From Bubalus kerabau (taxonomy: Eukaryota > Chordata > Mammalia > Artiodactyla > Bovidae), in contig NC_073628.1 in NCBI RefSeq assembly GCF_029407905.1, positions 90,516,501 through 90,580,500 on the forward strand: a DNA stretch of 64,000 bases. The letters run 5' to 3'. A model generated the notes under the pieces. The model ran no database searches. It worked only from the letters and a program-made list of their open reading frames with translations, and was not told the origin of the DNA. Shown here one piece after another: positions 34,661-46,089 of the stretch; positions within the stretch are counted from its first letter, which is position 1; every line of letters begins with the position of its first letter. Made by a program: the position numbers and the translations under genes.

Positions 34661-34934
34661 CTGGAGAAGGCGATGGCACCCCACTCTAGTACTCTTGCCT
34701 GGAGGGTCCCATGGATGGAGGAGCCTGGTGGGCTGCAGTCCATGGGGTCGCTAAGGGTTGGACATGACTGAGCGACTTCACTTTCACTTTTCACTTTCCT
34801 GCATTGGAGAAGGAAATGGCACCCCACTCCAGTGTTCTTGCCTGGAGAATCCCAGGGACGGGGAAGCCTGATGGGCTGCCATCTATGGGGTCGCACAGAG
34901 TCAGACACGACTGAAGCGACTTAGCAGCAGCAGC
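34661..34934 (+). mobile_element. Bov-A2 SINE (complete dimer)
   Basis: Forward copy: ctggagaaggcgatggcacc, linker cactttcacttttcactttc, second monomer and a CAGCAGCAGCA tail. Confidence 0.95.
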
Positions 34935-35377
34935 ATGCCACCTCAGGAATACTTTTTGGTTCAGCTGGACCACCTCCTTTTCTCAATCCCACTGCCATTT
35001 CATTTATCCAGATATGGAAACCATGGTAATAGGCTCTCTGCCCTCTCAACCTCACTGAGGAAAAATACCTCAGTTAGCTGTTTGCTTTTCCAAGGATGGT
35101 TGAGTCAAAACTTCTTTTGAAATACAGGCAAATCTTTGGTGTATTCAAAGATGAAATGTAGTCTCCTTTCAGAGTTTCGGTGTCAAGTCCAGGAAGCCAG
35201 AAATGGAGGCTCCCTTGGCCAACAGAGAGAAGATTCTGGAAACAGCCCCGTAAAAGAGCCTGTGTGATTAGAGATGAAATTCAGAGTCAAGAGCAGCTAG
35301 GAAGCACCTGACTCCAATTAAGTTCATCTTTAAAAAGGAATATTTTCAATTTTTAAATATTTTATAGACTGATTTTT
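34935..35377. other. Unique intergenic stretch
   Basis: Nothing recognised. Confidence 0.4.
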
Positions 35378-35697
35378 AACATTTTATTTATTTATTTTAT
35401 TTTTGGCTGTGCTGAATCTTTGTTGCTTTGCATGGCTTTTCTCTAGTTGTGGAGACTACTCTCTGGTTGCGGTGCGAAGGCTTCTCATTGCGGTGGCTTC
35501 TTTTCTTGTGGAGCACAGGTTCTAGGTGTGTGAGCTTCAGTGGTTGCGGCTCATGGGCTCTAGAGAGCAGGCTCAGTAGTTGTGGCGCCTGGGCTTAGTT
35601 GTTCCACAGCACGTGGAATCTTCCCAGACCAGGGATTAAATCCTCATCCCCTGCATTGGCAGGCCAATTCTTGTCCACTGTACCAGGAGGGAAATCC
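35378..35697 (-). mobile_element. CHR-type SINE (complete)
   Basis: T-rich tail, then tttggctgtgctgaatcttt, the repeated gtagttgtggcgc-type segments, and the tRNA-like head (ctgcattggcaggccaattc ... accaggagggaaatcc). Confidence 0.88.
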
Positions 35698-35718
35698 TAA
35701 GTATTTTAAACACTCAGT

Positions 35719-36048
35719 TCCGCACCGAAGAATTGATGCTTTTGAACTGTGGTGTTGGAGAAGACTCTTGAGAGTCCCTTGGACTGCAAGGAGATCCAAC
35801 CAGTCCATCTTAAAGGAGATCAGTCCTGGGTGTTCTTTGGAAGGAATGATGCTAAAGCTGAAACTCCAGTACTTTGGCCACCTCATGCGAAGTGTTGACT
35901 CATTGGAAAAGACTCTGATGCTGGGAGGGGTTGGGGGCAGGGACTCTGGGAGTTGGATGATGGACAGGGAGGCCTGACATGCTGCAATTCATGGGGTCGC
36001 AAAGAGTCAGACACGACTGAGTGGCTGAAATGAACTGAACTGAACTGA
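35719..36048 (+). mobile_element. BovB LINE 3' end with internal deletion
   Basis: Forward BovB from gaagaattgatgcttttgaa to the tail (CTGAA)n. About 75 bp present in the other copies (gaggagaaggggacgacaga onward) are missing at about 35941. Confidence 0.93.
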
Positions 36049-36049
36049 A

Positions 36050-36425
36050 AGTATAGATAATAACAGATATATCTATCCCCACCAACAGTATTAAGTAGAT
36101 GCTCACATTTGCAGTCTCTACTTCAAATTACTCTTTTTAAATTTTTTTCCTTTGTTAAACTGAAAAAAAAATCTTCCCTTTTGTCAAAAAAACAATATTA
36201 TAGATACTATAGCTTCATACTCCAATATATTTCCTCACTTTTCTTTCCCTGACTATTTGGAAGCCTTGTTCATGTTTCTGCATATTTTGTGAGCAGACCT
36301 ACTGACAACTTTTGTCCCAGACTTTCTTTTCAAGGTTGTTTGTAGTGTGAACAATCTTAGAAGATGGAGATGCTGTCTCCTTAAGAGCAGAGGGCAACTT
36401 TGTTTACTATCTGATATAATAAGAG
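36050..36425. other. Unique intergenic stretch
   Basis: AT-rich, nothing recognised. Confidence 0.45.
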
Positions 36426-36621
36426 ACGGCTTTCCTGGTGGTTCAGTGGTAGAGAATCCGCTTGCCAGTGCAGGAGATGACGGTTTGATCCCTGGGTTGG
36501 AAAAGGAAATGGCAACCCGCTCTATTGTTCTTGCCTGGAAAATCCCATGGACAGAAGAGTCTAGGAGGCTACAGTCCATAGGATTACAAAAGAGGTAGAC
36601 ACGATTTAGTGACTAAATAAC
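36426..36621 (+). mobile_element. Bov-tA SINE
   Basis: Forward copy, head ggctttcctggtggttcagt. It lacks the usual gaagatcccctggag segment (goes from gggttgg straight to aaaaggaaatgg). Confidence 0.9.
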
Positions 36622-36676
36622 AAGCTGATAAAGAGTGTCTCCTTCCAGGATTTAAATTTTATAGCCCATTAGAAAA

Positions 36677-36769
36677 GCTATGGACAGGGAGGCCTGGTGT
36701 GCTGTGATTCATGGGGTTGCAAAGAGTCAGACATGACTGAGTGACTGGACTGAACTGAACTGAACTGAA
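36677..36769 (+). mobile_element. BovB extreme 3' end (about 90 bp)
   Basis: From atggacagggaggcctggtg to the CTGAA tail, a severely 5'-truncated insertion. Confidence 0.88.
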
Positions 36770-37215
36770 AAAAGCTTGGGAGTTCCTCAGCTGTGATAGA
36801 AACCCGTTGTGTGCACAATCTCTACCCAGGCCACTTAGCATCATCCTTGTGGAACTTAAGAGGCAAGAGGAACTGATGCAGCCACGAAGGGCATGCTGCC
36901 TACTCTGCTGTGAGTGATGATGTTCTTTGGCCAGGGAACTGTCTTTTGCCAGCATCCATAAAACTGGCAGGCTAACCTGTTAATGTGGAAGGAGGACATA
37001 GTCTTAAAACCTTCACAGTTCTTGACAATCTTGAAGTTGAGGTATGCCGTTCCCATGTATGTTCTTGCAAATGTCCTAATATATATGAATCTATAACTAA
37101 TACACTTGTTTTATATCTTAAATTACAGGTAAATGATATTAATCTTTACAGGTCCTTTGACACATTTTTTAATAATTCAATGAATGATTTAAAAATAAAA
37201 CCACATTTATAAACT
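36770..37215. other. Unique intergenic stretch
   Basis: Nothing recognised. Confidence 0.45.
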
Positions 37216-37459
37216 TCAGTTCAGTTCAGTTCAGTCGCTCAGTCGTGTCTGACTCTTTGCGACCCCATGAATTGCAGCACACCAGGCCTCCCTGTCCATC
37301 AACAACTCTCGGAGTTCACTCAGACTCATGTCCATCGAGTCAGTGATGCCATCCAGCCATCTCATCCTCTGTCATCCCCTTCTCCTCCAGCCTCCAATCC
37401 CTCCCAGCATCAGAGTCTTTTCCAATGAGTCAACTCTTCCCATGAGGTGGCCAAAGTAC
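37216..37459 (-). mobile_element. BovB LINE 3' end
   Basis: Reverse copy beginning with the TTCAG tail and ending at atgaggtggccaaagtac. Confidence 0.93.
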
Positions 37460-37528
37460 AGTTACAATTCATTCATTCTAATTGTTCTATCATCATTTAT
37501 TAGATAGTTTTCCATTTTATGAACAAAT

Positions 37529-37848
37529 GAAAGTGAAAGTCACTCAGTCGTGTCTGACTCTGCGAATCCATGGACTATACAGTCCATGGAATTCTCCAGG
37601 CCAGAATACTGAAGTGGGTAGCCTTTCCCTTCTCCAGGGGATCTTCCCAACCCAGGGATCAAACCCAGGTCTCCTGCATTGCAGCCAGATTCTTTACCAG
37701 CTGAGCCACCAGGGAAACCCAAGAATACTGGAGTGGGTAGTCTATCCCTTCTCCAGTGGATCCTCCTGACCCAGGAATCAAAGCAGGGTCTCCTGTATTG
37801 CAGGTGGATTCTTTACCAACTGAGCTATCGTGGAAGCCCTAATAAGAC
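37529..37848 (-). mobile_element. Dimeric Bov-tA SINE (extra tRNA-head unit)
   Basis: A complete reverse Bov-tA is followed, after gggaaaccc, by a second partial unit (aagaatactggagtgggtag ... actgagctatcgtggaagcc). A single TSD, ttatgaacaaat (37517-37528 and 37849-37860), encloses both, so the 320-bp dimer moved as one element. Confidence 0.92.
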
Positions 37849-38125
37849 TTATGAACAAATCTTAGTTTATTTCTAAAAGCCAGCTTCCTGAAGAGAACCA
37901 GAAAAAGCCATCTTGCAGTAGAAAGAGGCGCGGCTGCCAGGGACCTGGGAGAGAGGGGATGAACAGGTGGTGCACAGAAGGGTTTTAGGGCTGTGGAAAT
38001 ACTCTGTGTGATACCAAAATGTAGGATACATGTCATAGGTTTGTCCAGACCTATAGAATGCACAACACCAAGTGTGAGCCCTCACGTGAACTATGGACTC
38101 TGGATGATGATGATGTGTGTGTAGA

Positions 38126-38762
38126 TGTTGCAGTGCAAGTGGAAGTGTTAGCTGCTCGTTCGTGTCTGACTATTGTGACCCAATGGAATGTAGCCCCCTA
38201 GGCTCCTCTGATCATGGGATTCTCCAGTCAAGAATACTGGAGTGGGTTACCGTTCCCATCTCCAGTGGATCTTCCCAACCCAGAGATCAAACCTGGGTCT
38301 CCTGCATTGCAGGTAGATTCTTTACCATTTGAGCCACCAGGGAAGCCCCAGGTGTTGCAGGGAAGAGCCAATTCTGACTCCATGTTGGAACTGTTGCTTT
38401 GACTTCCTTTTCTTGCTTTTGTTATTTTAATCATACATAATGGCCTGTCTCAGAGAATCCAGCCCCTCTGCCTATTAAACTGAAGTGCCTTGGTTCAGAA
38501 CCCTGTCCACCTGTGACTGACAGGAAGGAAGAAGTTAACACATCCTCTGCTGAGGCTTGCCATCCTGGGAGATATTTAGAAGATTCATGGCCGTTTGACT
38601 GTTTCCTCAGCTCCCCAGCATCTATGTTCTATAAAAGAAACCGGCATCCAGACCCCATAAGATGGTTATTTTTGAGACCGTTTCTATCATCTTCTCCATC
38701 TGCCGGTGGTTCATTCATTGGCTTGTCGTGTGCTGAGCAAAGCGAGCTTGGACTCAGTAACA
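38126..38762 (+). mobile_element. Solo ERV LTR (class I-like) containing a SINE
   Basis: Starts tgttgcag, ends gtaaca, and is flanked by a likely 4-bp TSD (tag(a/g)). The TATA box tataaaag is at 38630-38637. Without the SINE the LTR is about 420 bp. No internal viral sequence remains. Confidence 0.7.
38134..38350 (-). mobile_element. Bov-tA SINE nested at the start of the LTR
   Basis: Reverse SINE flanked by g(a/g)?tgttgcag-type copies (tgttgcag at 38126-38133 and 38353-38360). The TSD is the first 8 bp of the LTR itself. Confidence 0.85.
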
Positions 38763-38885
38763 TAGGTTCATCGGTTGTAACCCATTCTGGATGGGGGATA
38801 TTGACAGTGAAAGAGGCTTGCAGGTGTGAAGGCAGGGGGTTATGGGAAATCTCTGTACCATCCTCTCAATGATGCTTTAATGAAT

Positions 38886-40110
38886 ATGGTCTACTGAGAA
38901 AAAAAAAATCTGTCTTGCCTTTTGTGATGTAGCCTTGGAAGTCTTATGCCCTCACTTCTGTCATAGTTTCAATGCCCCCAGATTCAAGGGGAAGGGAAGG
39001 TGGACTTTACCTTTGGATGGCAGATGGGTCACAGTCACATTGGAAGAAGAGCGCATGGCCTGGCAAATGTTCTTATGGCCATTTTTGAAAACAAAAACAA
39101 AAACAAAAACAAAACTAATGACAAACAAAACCCTTTGCCACCAGTCCAGTCCCAATTTTAATGTTAATTTTTAAACTTGGGGTTTTCTTGTTCCCAATTT
39201 TTGAACCAATGTTAAATCCAGTGTCTCAATTCAAACTTTTAAATTATCAAGGGAGAATTTTTCTCTCACCTAGAGCCTAGACAAGGATGGATAATCTTCC
39301 ACGTAATTCTTCCTGTGCCAGTTGGTGAATGCTCCAATATCACGCTTTTGCAGTATAGCCTTTTGAAGGTCATGGTTTCTATTACAGCCTCAGTTTTATG
39401 TTTTTCGGCATCTTTCTCCTTCACTGGATGAACAGCAGCTGAGTCTGTTGTGTTTCTAGCAATCAGCACATATACCTGTTATACACTAGAGGCTCAATGA
39501 GGGTTTCAGAACCGAAGTGAACTCTCCTCTGTTTTGACCTCCTGTTTCTGTCTTTTATTAACTGTCCATTCATTCCTTCTGACTTCATTATATTGGTAGT
39601 TTTAAAATTTTTTATTTGTTGTTTAAAGACTCCCTGTGATTCCTGGAGACATAGGCCTGTAAATATCTGATAAATTAATAATGTTAGTTTAGCATTTATA
39701 CGATTCTGTATATTTGCAATGCAGCAAGCATAAATATTTCAGTGCGATGCTCTTAAAAGGTAGCAGAGTAGGAAAACAGTTCGATTGTATGGCCCCCTGG
39801 GGTGATTCTTCCTTCTTGTTTCTATCCAAATACAAAAGAAAATACACATCTCAACCTCCCCACCCACCCCTGCAATTTTTCCTTTATGGATGTTGAAAGT
39901 TTTTTACAAAGACTGAGGCAGGAGGTAGATGCCCACCCCACCCCACTCCCACCCCCTCTGCCAGGGTAGATTCAATTTCTGTGTATCTAAACTCTGAGGA
40001 GAATAGCAGAACAATTAAAGGAGAGAGCTGGGCCCTGCCCAGACCACAGATCTCTCATTTCTGAAGTCAGGAGACCTCCCCGAACACTCATGCTCAAAGA
40101 AGACTCCCTG
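38886..40110. other. Mostly unique intergenic stretch
   Basis: Contains a (CAAAAA)n simple repeat at about 39083-39115. No gene recognised. Confidence 0.45.
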
Positions 40111-40114
40111 CAGA

Positions 40115-40535
40115 TGTTAGGGGGAGCAATGTCAAGGGATGCTCTACCCAGACACTATTGCGGTAGGATCTATCTTAGCTACAAGGGAGTGTAGTGTACG
40201 CACACAGGGAGGATCCTGAGATATACCAAATATGGACTCAGAACCAGGCAAACCAAAATAATTGGCCGAAGGAAACCCAGAAGAAATACCTCATAGAAGT
40301 AATTCAAACTGCCACAAGACTCGGCAACTCTCTTTCTGTCTCTCCACACATACTATACTTTTTTCCCTCTTAATAAATACTTGTTTCACTACTTTCCATC
40401 TGCGTGGAAATTCTTTTCGGCAAAGGTGAAGGGCCAGAGCCCTTGTCACTGACCACTGGTCTAGTAGCTAGGGTCCGGTGTTTTTCCAGTCTCTGGCTGG
40501 GAACCCAAGTCCCACTCCACATCGTTACAGACTGA
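40115..40535 (+). mobile_element. ERV LTR
   Basis: Contains aataattggccgaaggaaac, the poly(A) signal AATAAA (ttaataaatacttgtttcac, about 40372), a U5-like actggtctagtagctagggt segment and an end near atcgttaca. It shares its U3 motif with the 26.3-kb segment. Confidence 0.6.
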
Positions 40536-40683
40536 GGCCACCCAAGATCAAGACTGTGGTCTCCAATAATGTGCTAGAGTTATGGGTGTAGAGCAGTCTC
40601 CTTCAATCCTGGCTAATAATCAGTTACAATCTTAGCAAAGCTGCCGTCACAGGGTCTTTTATGATGCAACTTGTGGATCTAAA

Positions 40684-40889
40684 AAGCTCAGTTGCTCAGT
40701 CATGTCTGACTCTGTGTGACTCCATGGACTGTAGCCCACCAGGTTCCTCTGTCCATAGGATTTTCCAGGCAAGAGTACTGGAGTGGGTTGTCATTTCCTC
40801 CTCCAGGGGATCTTCCCTAACCAGGGATCGAACCCACATCTCCTGTGTCTCCTTCCTTGCAGGTGGATTATTTACTGCTGAGCCAACAC
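40684..40889 (-). mobile_element. Bov-tA SINE
   Basis: Reverse copy from cagttgctcagtcatgtctg to the head actgctgagccaacac. Confidence 0.9.
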
Positions 40890-40908
40890 TAAATGCCAAA
40901 AAGTGAAG

Positions 40909-41117
40909 TGTGAATGCTCAGTCGCTTCAGTTGTGTCTGACTCTGTACAACCCATGGACTGTGGCCTGCCAGGCTCCTCTGTCCATGGGATTCTCCAGGC
41001 AAGAATACTGGAGTGGGTTGTCATTTCCTTCTCGAGGGGATCTTCCCAACCCAGAAATCAAACCTGCAGCGTCTCTGTGTCTTCTGTATCTCAGGCAGAT
41101 TCTTTACCACCAAGCCA
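40909..41117 (-). mobile_element. Bov-tA SINE
   Basis: Reverse copy next to the previous one, with its own 13-bp TSD ccaaaaagtgaag (40896-40908 and 41118-41130). Confidence 0.93.
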
Positions 41118-41130
41118 CCAAAAAGTGAAG

Positions 41131-41554
41131 AATGGAGGATAAATGAAGTTAAGCAGAGTAGGCAACGTAGAAGGTGTATTTGATGTAAAATTGTATGATC
41201 ACCAAAGATACATTCACCATTATTTATGATAAAGACTTCTTTTCAATAATTCTCTGTATATTTCTTTGCAGCTCTTTAACTCTTCATAAAATGTTTTCTG
41301 TTAGTTCTGATGTGGATGACTCTGAATTCTTCATGCTAATGGGAATAATGGAAGAGTTTTAAAAACTAATTCCCAAACCTCACATTAGTCATTAGTTTAA
41401 CCTTTTGCTCCTTCCCCACCTGTCTGACTCTTTGTGTGGGTTGCTTGGTTAAGCAGCAGACATTGGCTTGTTGGCATTTCCCCCTTTCCTTTTCATTTGA
41501 GGATGTTACTAGTAACAAGACTAAGACCTGGTATTTGTATTATGCTTTGGAACT
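41131..41554. other. Unique intergenic stretch
   Basis: Nothing recognised. Confidence 0.45.
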
Positions 41555-41779
41555 ATTATGCTTAGGGAATCCCTGGTGGCTCAGAGGTTAAAGCATCTGC
41601 CTGCAATGCAGGAGACCCGGGTTTGATCCCTGAGCTGGGAAGATCCCCTGGAGAAGGAAATGGCAACCCACTCCAGTATCCTTGCCTGGAGAATCCCATG
41701 GAGGGGAGAGCCTGGTAGGCTACGGTCCACGGGGTCGCAAAGAGTTGGACATGACTGAGCTACTTCACTTTTACTTTCA
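41555..41779 (+). mobile_element. Bov-tA SINE
   Basis: Forward copy, little diverged (gcaatgcaggagacccgggt). TSD ctttggaact at 41545-41554 and 41780-41789. Confidence 0.93.
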
Positions 41780-41889
41780 CTTTGGAACTGATAGCACATT
41801 TCCACATCATCTCAAAAACAAAGATGAGAGAGACTCATGGAGAATTGTCCTAAACACTGCTCTTAATCGGACACTGGTGACGGTGTTTG

Positions 41890-42338
41890 ATTGTGGCCAT
41901 GGATCCTCTTCTCCACCTTCCAGGCCACCCTGCAATTGCTTTCAGCACGTCTTCCTAAAGTTCTATCTGAATATGTCACCTCTCTGCTCCAAAACCTTCA
42001 AGGACTCCCTCTTGGCAACATAAATATAAAGGTCAAATTCCTTAGCCCATCATTTAAAACATTTCAAAATTGAGTCAACATACTATTTCAGTCTAATCTC
42101 CCACTAGTCTTTTGTATGTATGTATAAAAATGCATGCTCCAACCAGTCCTCTCTTATCCTCTTCACCTCCAAGTTTCAGCTCTTACTGTTCTTTTCATGT
42201 GGAATTATCTCCTTTCATCTTTTCCTATGTAAACTCTAATTTTTAATGTCCAACACAAAACACATCTCCACTGAGCTTTCTCTGATAGCCTGGTCGTTAT
42301 TTCTCTCGTTAGCCTCCTCTACTATGTTGTTTGTATGA
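41890..42338 (+). repeat. L2 LINE 3' fragment
   Basis: The order acctctctgctccaaaacct, ataaaggtcaaattccttag, tcagtctaatctcccactag, cattcca-like segments and ctgagctttctctgatagcc is that of L2. Ancient. Confidence 0.7.
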
Positions 42339-42350
42339 CCCCCTATTTCT

Positions 42351-42668
42351 GTTTTTGATTTATTCTTTTCTGGCTGTGTGGGTCTTTGCTGCAGCCCGAG
42401 GGCTTTCTCTAGTTGTGGTGGGAAGTAGTTACTCTTCATTGCGGGGGGTGGCTGCTCTTCGTTTCAGTGGACTTCTTATTGCAGTGGCATAGGCTGTAGG
42501 CACGAGGGCTTCAGTGGTTGCACTTTGAGGGCCCTAAAGCTTGGACTCAGCAGTTTGGCTCATGGGCTTAGTTGCTCTGTGGCATGTGGGATATTCCTGG
42601 ACAAGGGATTAAACCCATGTTCCCTGCATTGGCAGGTGGATTCTTAACCACTTTACCAACAGGAAAGT
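42351..42668 (-). mobile_element. CHR-type SINE (complete)
   Basis: Reverse copy inside or at the edge of the L2. Perfect 12-bp TSD ccccctatttct at 42339-42350 and 42669-42680. Confidence 0.93.
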
Positions 42669-42763
42669 CCCCCTATTTCTTATCTTTCAAAAACTGGTTA
42701 ATTTAAAATGTCTCTAATTTTCTTTATTATTTTGTATAGATATTCATCTTTGTTAAGGATCCT

Positions 42764-42993
42764 GTGTGTGTATGCATACCAAATCTCTTCAGTCATGTCC
42801 GACTCTGTATGGCCCTATGGAATGTAGCCCACCAGGCTCCTCTGTCCGTGGGATTCTCTAGACAAGAATACTGGAGTGAGTTGTCATTCCTCCAGGAGAT
42901 CTTCCCGACCCAGGGATCGAACCTGCGTCTCTTAGGTCTCTGGTATTGGCAGGAGGGTTTGTTACCACTGGGAAGTGCCACCTGGGAAGCCCA
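42764..42993 (-). mobile_element. Bov-tA SINE
   Basis: Reverse copy. TSD ttaa(g/a)gatcct at 42753-42763 and 42994-43004. Confidence 0.92.
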
Positions 42994-43004
42994 TTAAAGA
43001 TCCT

Positions 43005-43985
43005 AAATGCTGCAATAGGTAAAATATTGACACTCAGTATTGACTGGTTTTCACTCCTGTGATGTTCCAAGGTGGTTCCCTGGTTGGAAGAAGCCATGTT
43101 GTGACTCCACCATTTTTAACACAGATTCTCGAGTTTCCCTTGGTGGTGGCAGTGGTGGGTGTCTTCTTTCTTTCCTGTCAGCTGGCAGGGGAAAGAACAT
43201 GAACAGGTGTGCACAGATGGTTCTTATCAGAGAACTGGAAATAGTATGTTCCACTTCCTGTCACATTCCATTAGAAATCTGTCAAGCCGAGCAATGGTGG
43301 GAAATTTCTAGATCTGTGCATGTGAAGAAAAGGAAAGGAGTTTGTGAGCAAACTCATCGGGTAGCTGGTGTCCTCACAGAGTAGTATAACTTCCCTCTTT
43401 TCTCTGTGTTCCAACATCAGCTCTTAAAGGAACTCAGCAGTATTGTTTTTTCCTCTAGGAGTTCTGAAGAAAAAGATTCTGCCACTTCTCTACTCTTCGC
43501 TTGCTTTTCCCCATGAGGGGAGAAATAGCTCAACTTATTAGGGAGATCAGTGATAATTGGATAGCAATGGGCCAGGTTAACTAGAGTGCAGGTTGCAGGA
43601 CAGACTCACATTGTGTGATACCAGAAGCTGAATAATTTCAAGAACATGAAATTGTGTTCACAGAATTGTCAGTGCCCCTAGGTCTTTGGAAGGGCTTTTG
43701 CAGGTAAGGGTCTAAAACTTAAAATCTACTAGCTTCATGATGAACCCCCAGGCAGGCTATCACATTGGCCACCAGAACAGCCTGAATCCCCTGTCCAGAG
43801 CTCTCCATTCTGCTCTCCATCAGGATGTGAGGTGGTCTTGCCTCTCACTGCCATTTTCTAGACCAAGCCTGGCCACCCTGCCCCAAGGTCTGAGTTTAGA
43901 CAAGTGCCTTGTTTTGGCTTCAGGTCTAAGCTGCATTCTCTAGCCCAATGTGGTGGCTTTGTAATATGTGAATTTAGGTAGCATT
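43005..43985. other. Unique intergenic stretch
   Basis: No repeat or gene recognised. The 114-codon ORF at 43040 has no domain. Confidence 0.45.
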
Positions 43986-44187
43986 CATGTGTGCTAAGTT
44001 GCCTCAGTTGTGTCTGACTCTTTGAGACCCTATGGATTACAATCCACCAGGCTCCCCTGTCCAGGCAAGAATATTGGAGTGGGTTGCCACTTCCTTCACC
44101 AGGAGATGTTCCCAACTCAGGGATCGAACCTGAGGTGTCTCCTGTGGCTTCTACATCGTGGGTGGATTCTTTACCGCTGAGCTGGAT
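43986..44187 (-). mobile_element. Bov-tA SINE
   Basis: Reverse copy with a short internal deletion (cccctgtccaggcaagaata, losing the atgggattct segment). Confidence 0.9.
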
Positions 44188-44304
44188 TTCGGTATCTGCA
44201 TGTATGGGGGTGTCCTGGAACAAATCCCCCAGGGAGCAAAGGAATGCCTGTACTTGTTACCAAAGGTTCCGAACCAATCCAGTGTGTCAAACTACTTTAC
44301 ACAG

Positions 44305-44500
44305 ACCTGACACACACTAGGTATTCTTCTAAGCACTTTGCATATATTCACTCATTTATGCTTACGACAAATCCGTGAAGTAAGAATGGTTATGATACCT
44401 ATTTTACAGATGAGGAAATGGAGAACCAGAATTAAATTATTTAAATGGTAGAATTGAGCTTGATATCCAGGGAATCTGGCTCATGAGTCTATGTTCTGTG
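44305..44500 (-). repeat. MIR fragment
   Basis: attcttctaagcactttgca, ttacagatgaggaaatggag and aattatttaaatggtagaat, a long reverse MIR. Confidence 0.75.
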
Positions 44501-44567
44501 CCCTTGTGTTATATTTTCTTCTCATAACTAATGGGAAATTCAGATCATTAACTCTCAGAGTTAATGT

Positions 44568-44760
44568 AAGAGCTAACATCTGTTGAACACTGGCTAATGT
44601 ACCAAGCATTAGACATTGTACAGTTGTTACCCGCTTTAGTTCTTACCACCATTCTGTGACATGGGCACCATTACTTGTGCGAAAGGAAACTGAGGCTCAG
44701 AAATGTTAAGAGATTTTCTTAAGGTCACACAACTGGTTAAGTTGGGCCAGGAAGAGACTT
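44568..44760 (-). repeat. Second MIR fragment
   Basis: gaaactgaggctcagaaatg and aaggtcacacaactggttaa form a second reverse MIR only about 70 bp after the first, same orientation. Confidence 0.78.
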
Positions 44761-44849
44761 TAGTGTGTGTGTGTCCAAATCCTATCCAAGACAGGAATTA
44801 CTTCTTTGACATCTCTCATAGCCATTAGACTCTGTGAACTATATGGTGG

Positions 44850-45570
44850 TTTCGCTGACCAAGGGCCGTTTGCCTGGTGCACCGCAAACCAAATACTGAG
44901 ACAACAAAGTTTGCAGCCGAGAAACAGTTTATCCACAAGGCAGCCAAACGAGGCGATGAGAACAAGTCTCAGATCTGCCTCCCCAAAAGTGAGAGCCTTG
45001 CGATATTTTTGGGATAAAGGAAGCAAGGTGGTCTTAAGCATGGAGAAAGATGATTAGACGTAGGGAAAATGTGAGTTAGGTGGTTTTCTGTGCAGGCATA
45101 CCTGAGTTATATGCTTCTTCATGGGAGGCACATTAAAAGTGGGGGCATTTAGCATGATCAGAGGGTAGAGTTTTTGACCCTCTGACATCCAGAGGTCATT
45201 CATCAGACCCTTATGTAGGGCAAGTTTTAGGGTCAGTGGGCCTATACAGTTTTACCTGGCTCAGCTCAAACTAGACACAGCTGACTCCAAGCTCTTGGAA
45301 AACCCCTGCACTCACAACCTGTTATTTAGGCTGCACTGCCGCTTGGATGACATGCAAGCTTTTTGTAGCAACATTAAAACAACCTTGGTCAGTGAAAGCA
45401 GGTTATAGATGTAATGGATTTAACCAATGATTACCCGTGGTTTCAGTGAGACCCCCATTTTCTTGCAATGCAATTTACCTGATTGTTTTAAACAATTGTG
45501 TTGCAAAGGTCTTAACTCCATTCCCCCTTCCCCATAGCTCTTCAGTTTCCCCCCAAGTCTTCTATTCTAA
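44850..45570 (-). mobile_element. Putative ERV LTR
   Basis: Read on the minus strand the left end looks like U5 (cctcgtttggctgccttgtg, then tttggtttgcggtgcaccag). The right end is not defined. Confidence 0.5.
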
Positions 45571-45696
45571 ACATCCTCTCAGCTTCAGATTTTCCTGATT
45601 TGATGTGATTTCCAGAGCTTTCATCGTCCTGTTTCCCTTTCTATTTTGTGCTGTGGCCTGGCAGAGAATGGAATGCAGCATTGCAGGCATGATCCT

Positions 45697-46025
45697 CTGC
45701 TGTGCTTAGTCGCTAAGTTGTGTCCAACTCTTTGGACTCCATGGACTGTAGCCTGCCAGGCGCCTCTGTCCATGGGGATTCTCTAGGCAAGAATACTGGA
45801 GTGGGTTGCCATGCCCTCCTCCAGGGGATCTTCCCAACCCAGGGATCCAACCCAGGTCTCCCACATTGCAGGTGGATTCTTTATCAACTGAGCCACCAGG
45901 GAAGCCCAAGAATACTGGAGTGGGTAGCCTACCCCTTCCCCAGGGGATCTTACTGACACAGGAATCAAATCGGGGTCTCCTGCATTGCAGGTGGAATCTT
46001 TACCAGCTGAGCTTCCAGGAAGCCA
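45697..46025 (-). mobile_element. Dimeric Bov-tA SINE (extra tRNA-head unit)
   Basis: 329 bp with the same architecture as the 37.5-kb copy (complete unit, gggaagccc, second partial unit). Single perfect TSD caggcatgatcct at 45684-45696 and 46026-46038. Confidence 0.93.
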
Positions 46026-46089
46026 CAGGCATGATCCTACTTTTTCAGTAATCACCAGAACTACGATCTTCCCGAATTCCAACACTCTA

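Larger units (their letters stand above)
37940..38885 (+). mobile_element. Old L1-type 3' end split by an LTR
   Basis: The left part (gataccaaaatgtaggatac, ttgtccagacctatagaatg, aactatggactctggatga) and the right part (taggttcatcggttgtaacc, ctggatgggggatattgaca, gggaaatctctgtaccatcc) are consecutive pieces of one mammalian-wide element, separated by the LTR at 38126-38762. Confidence 0.65.
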
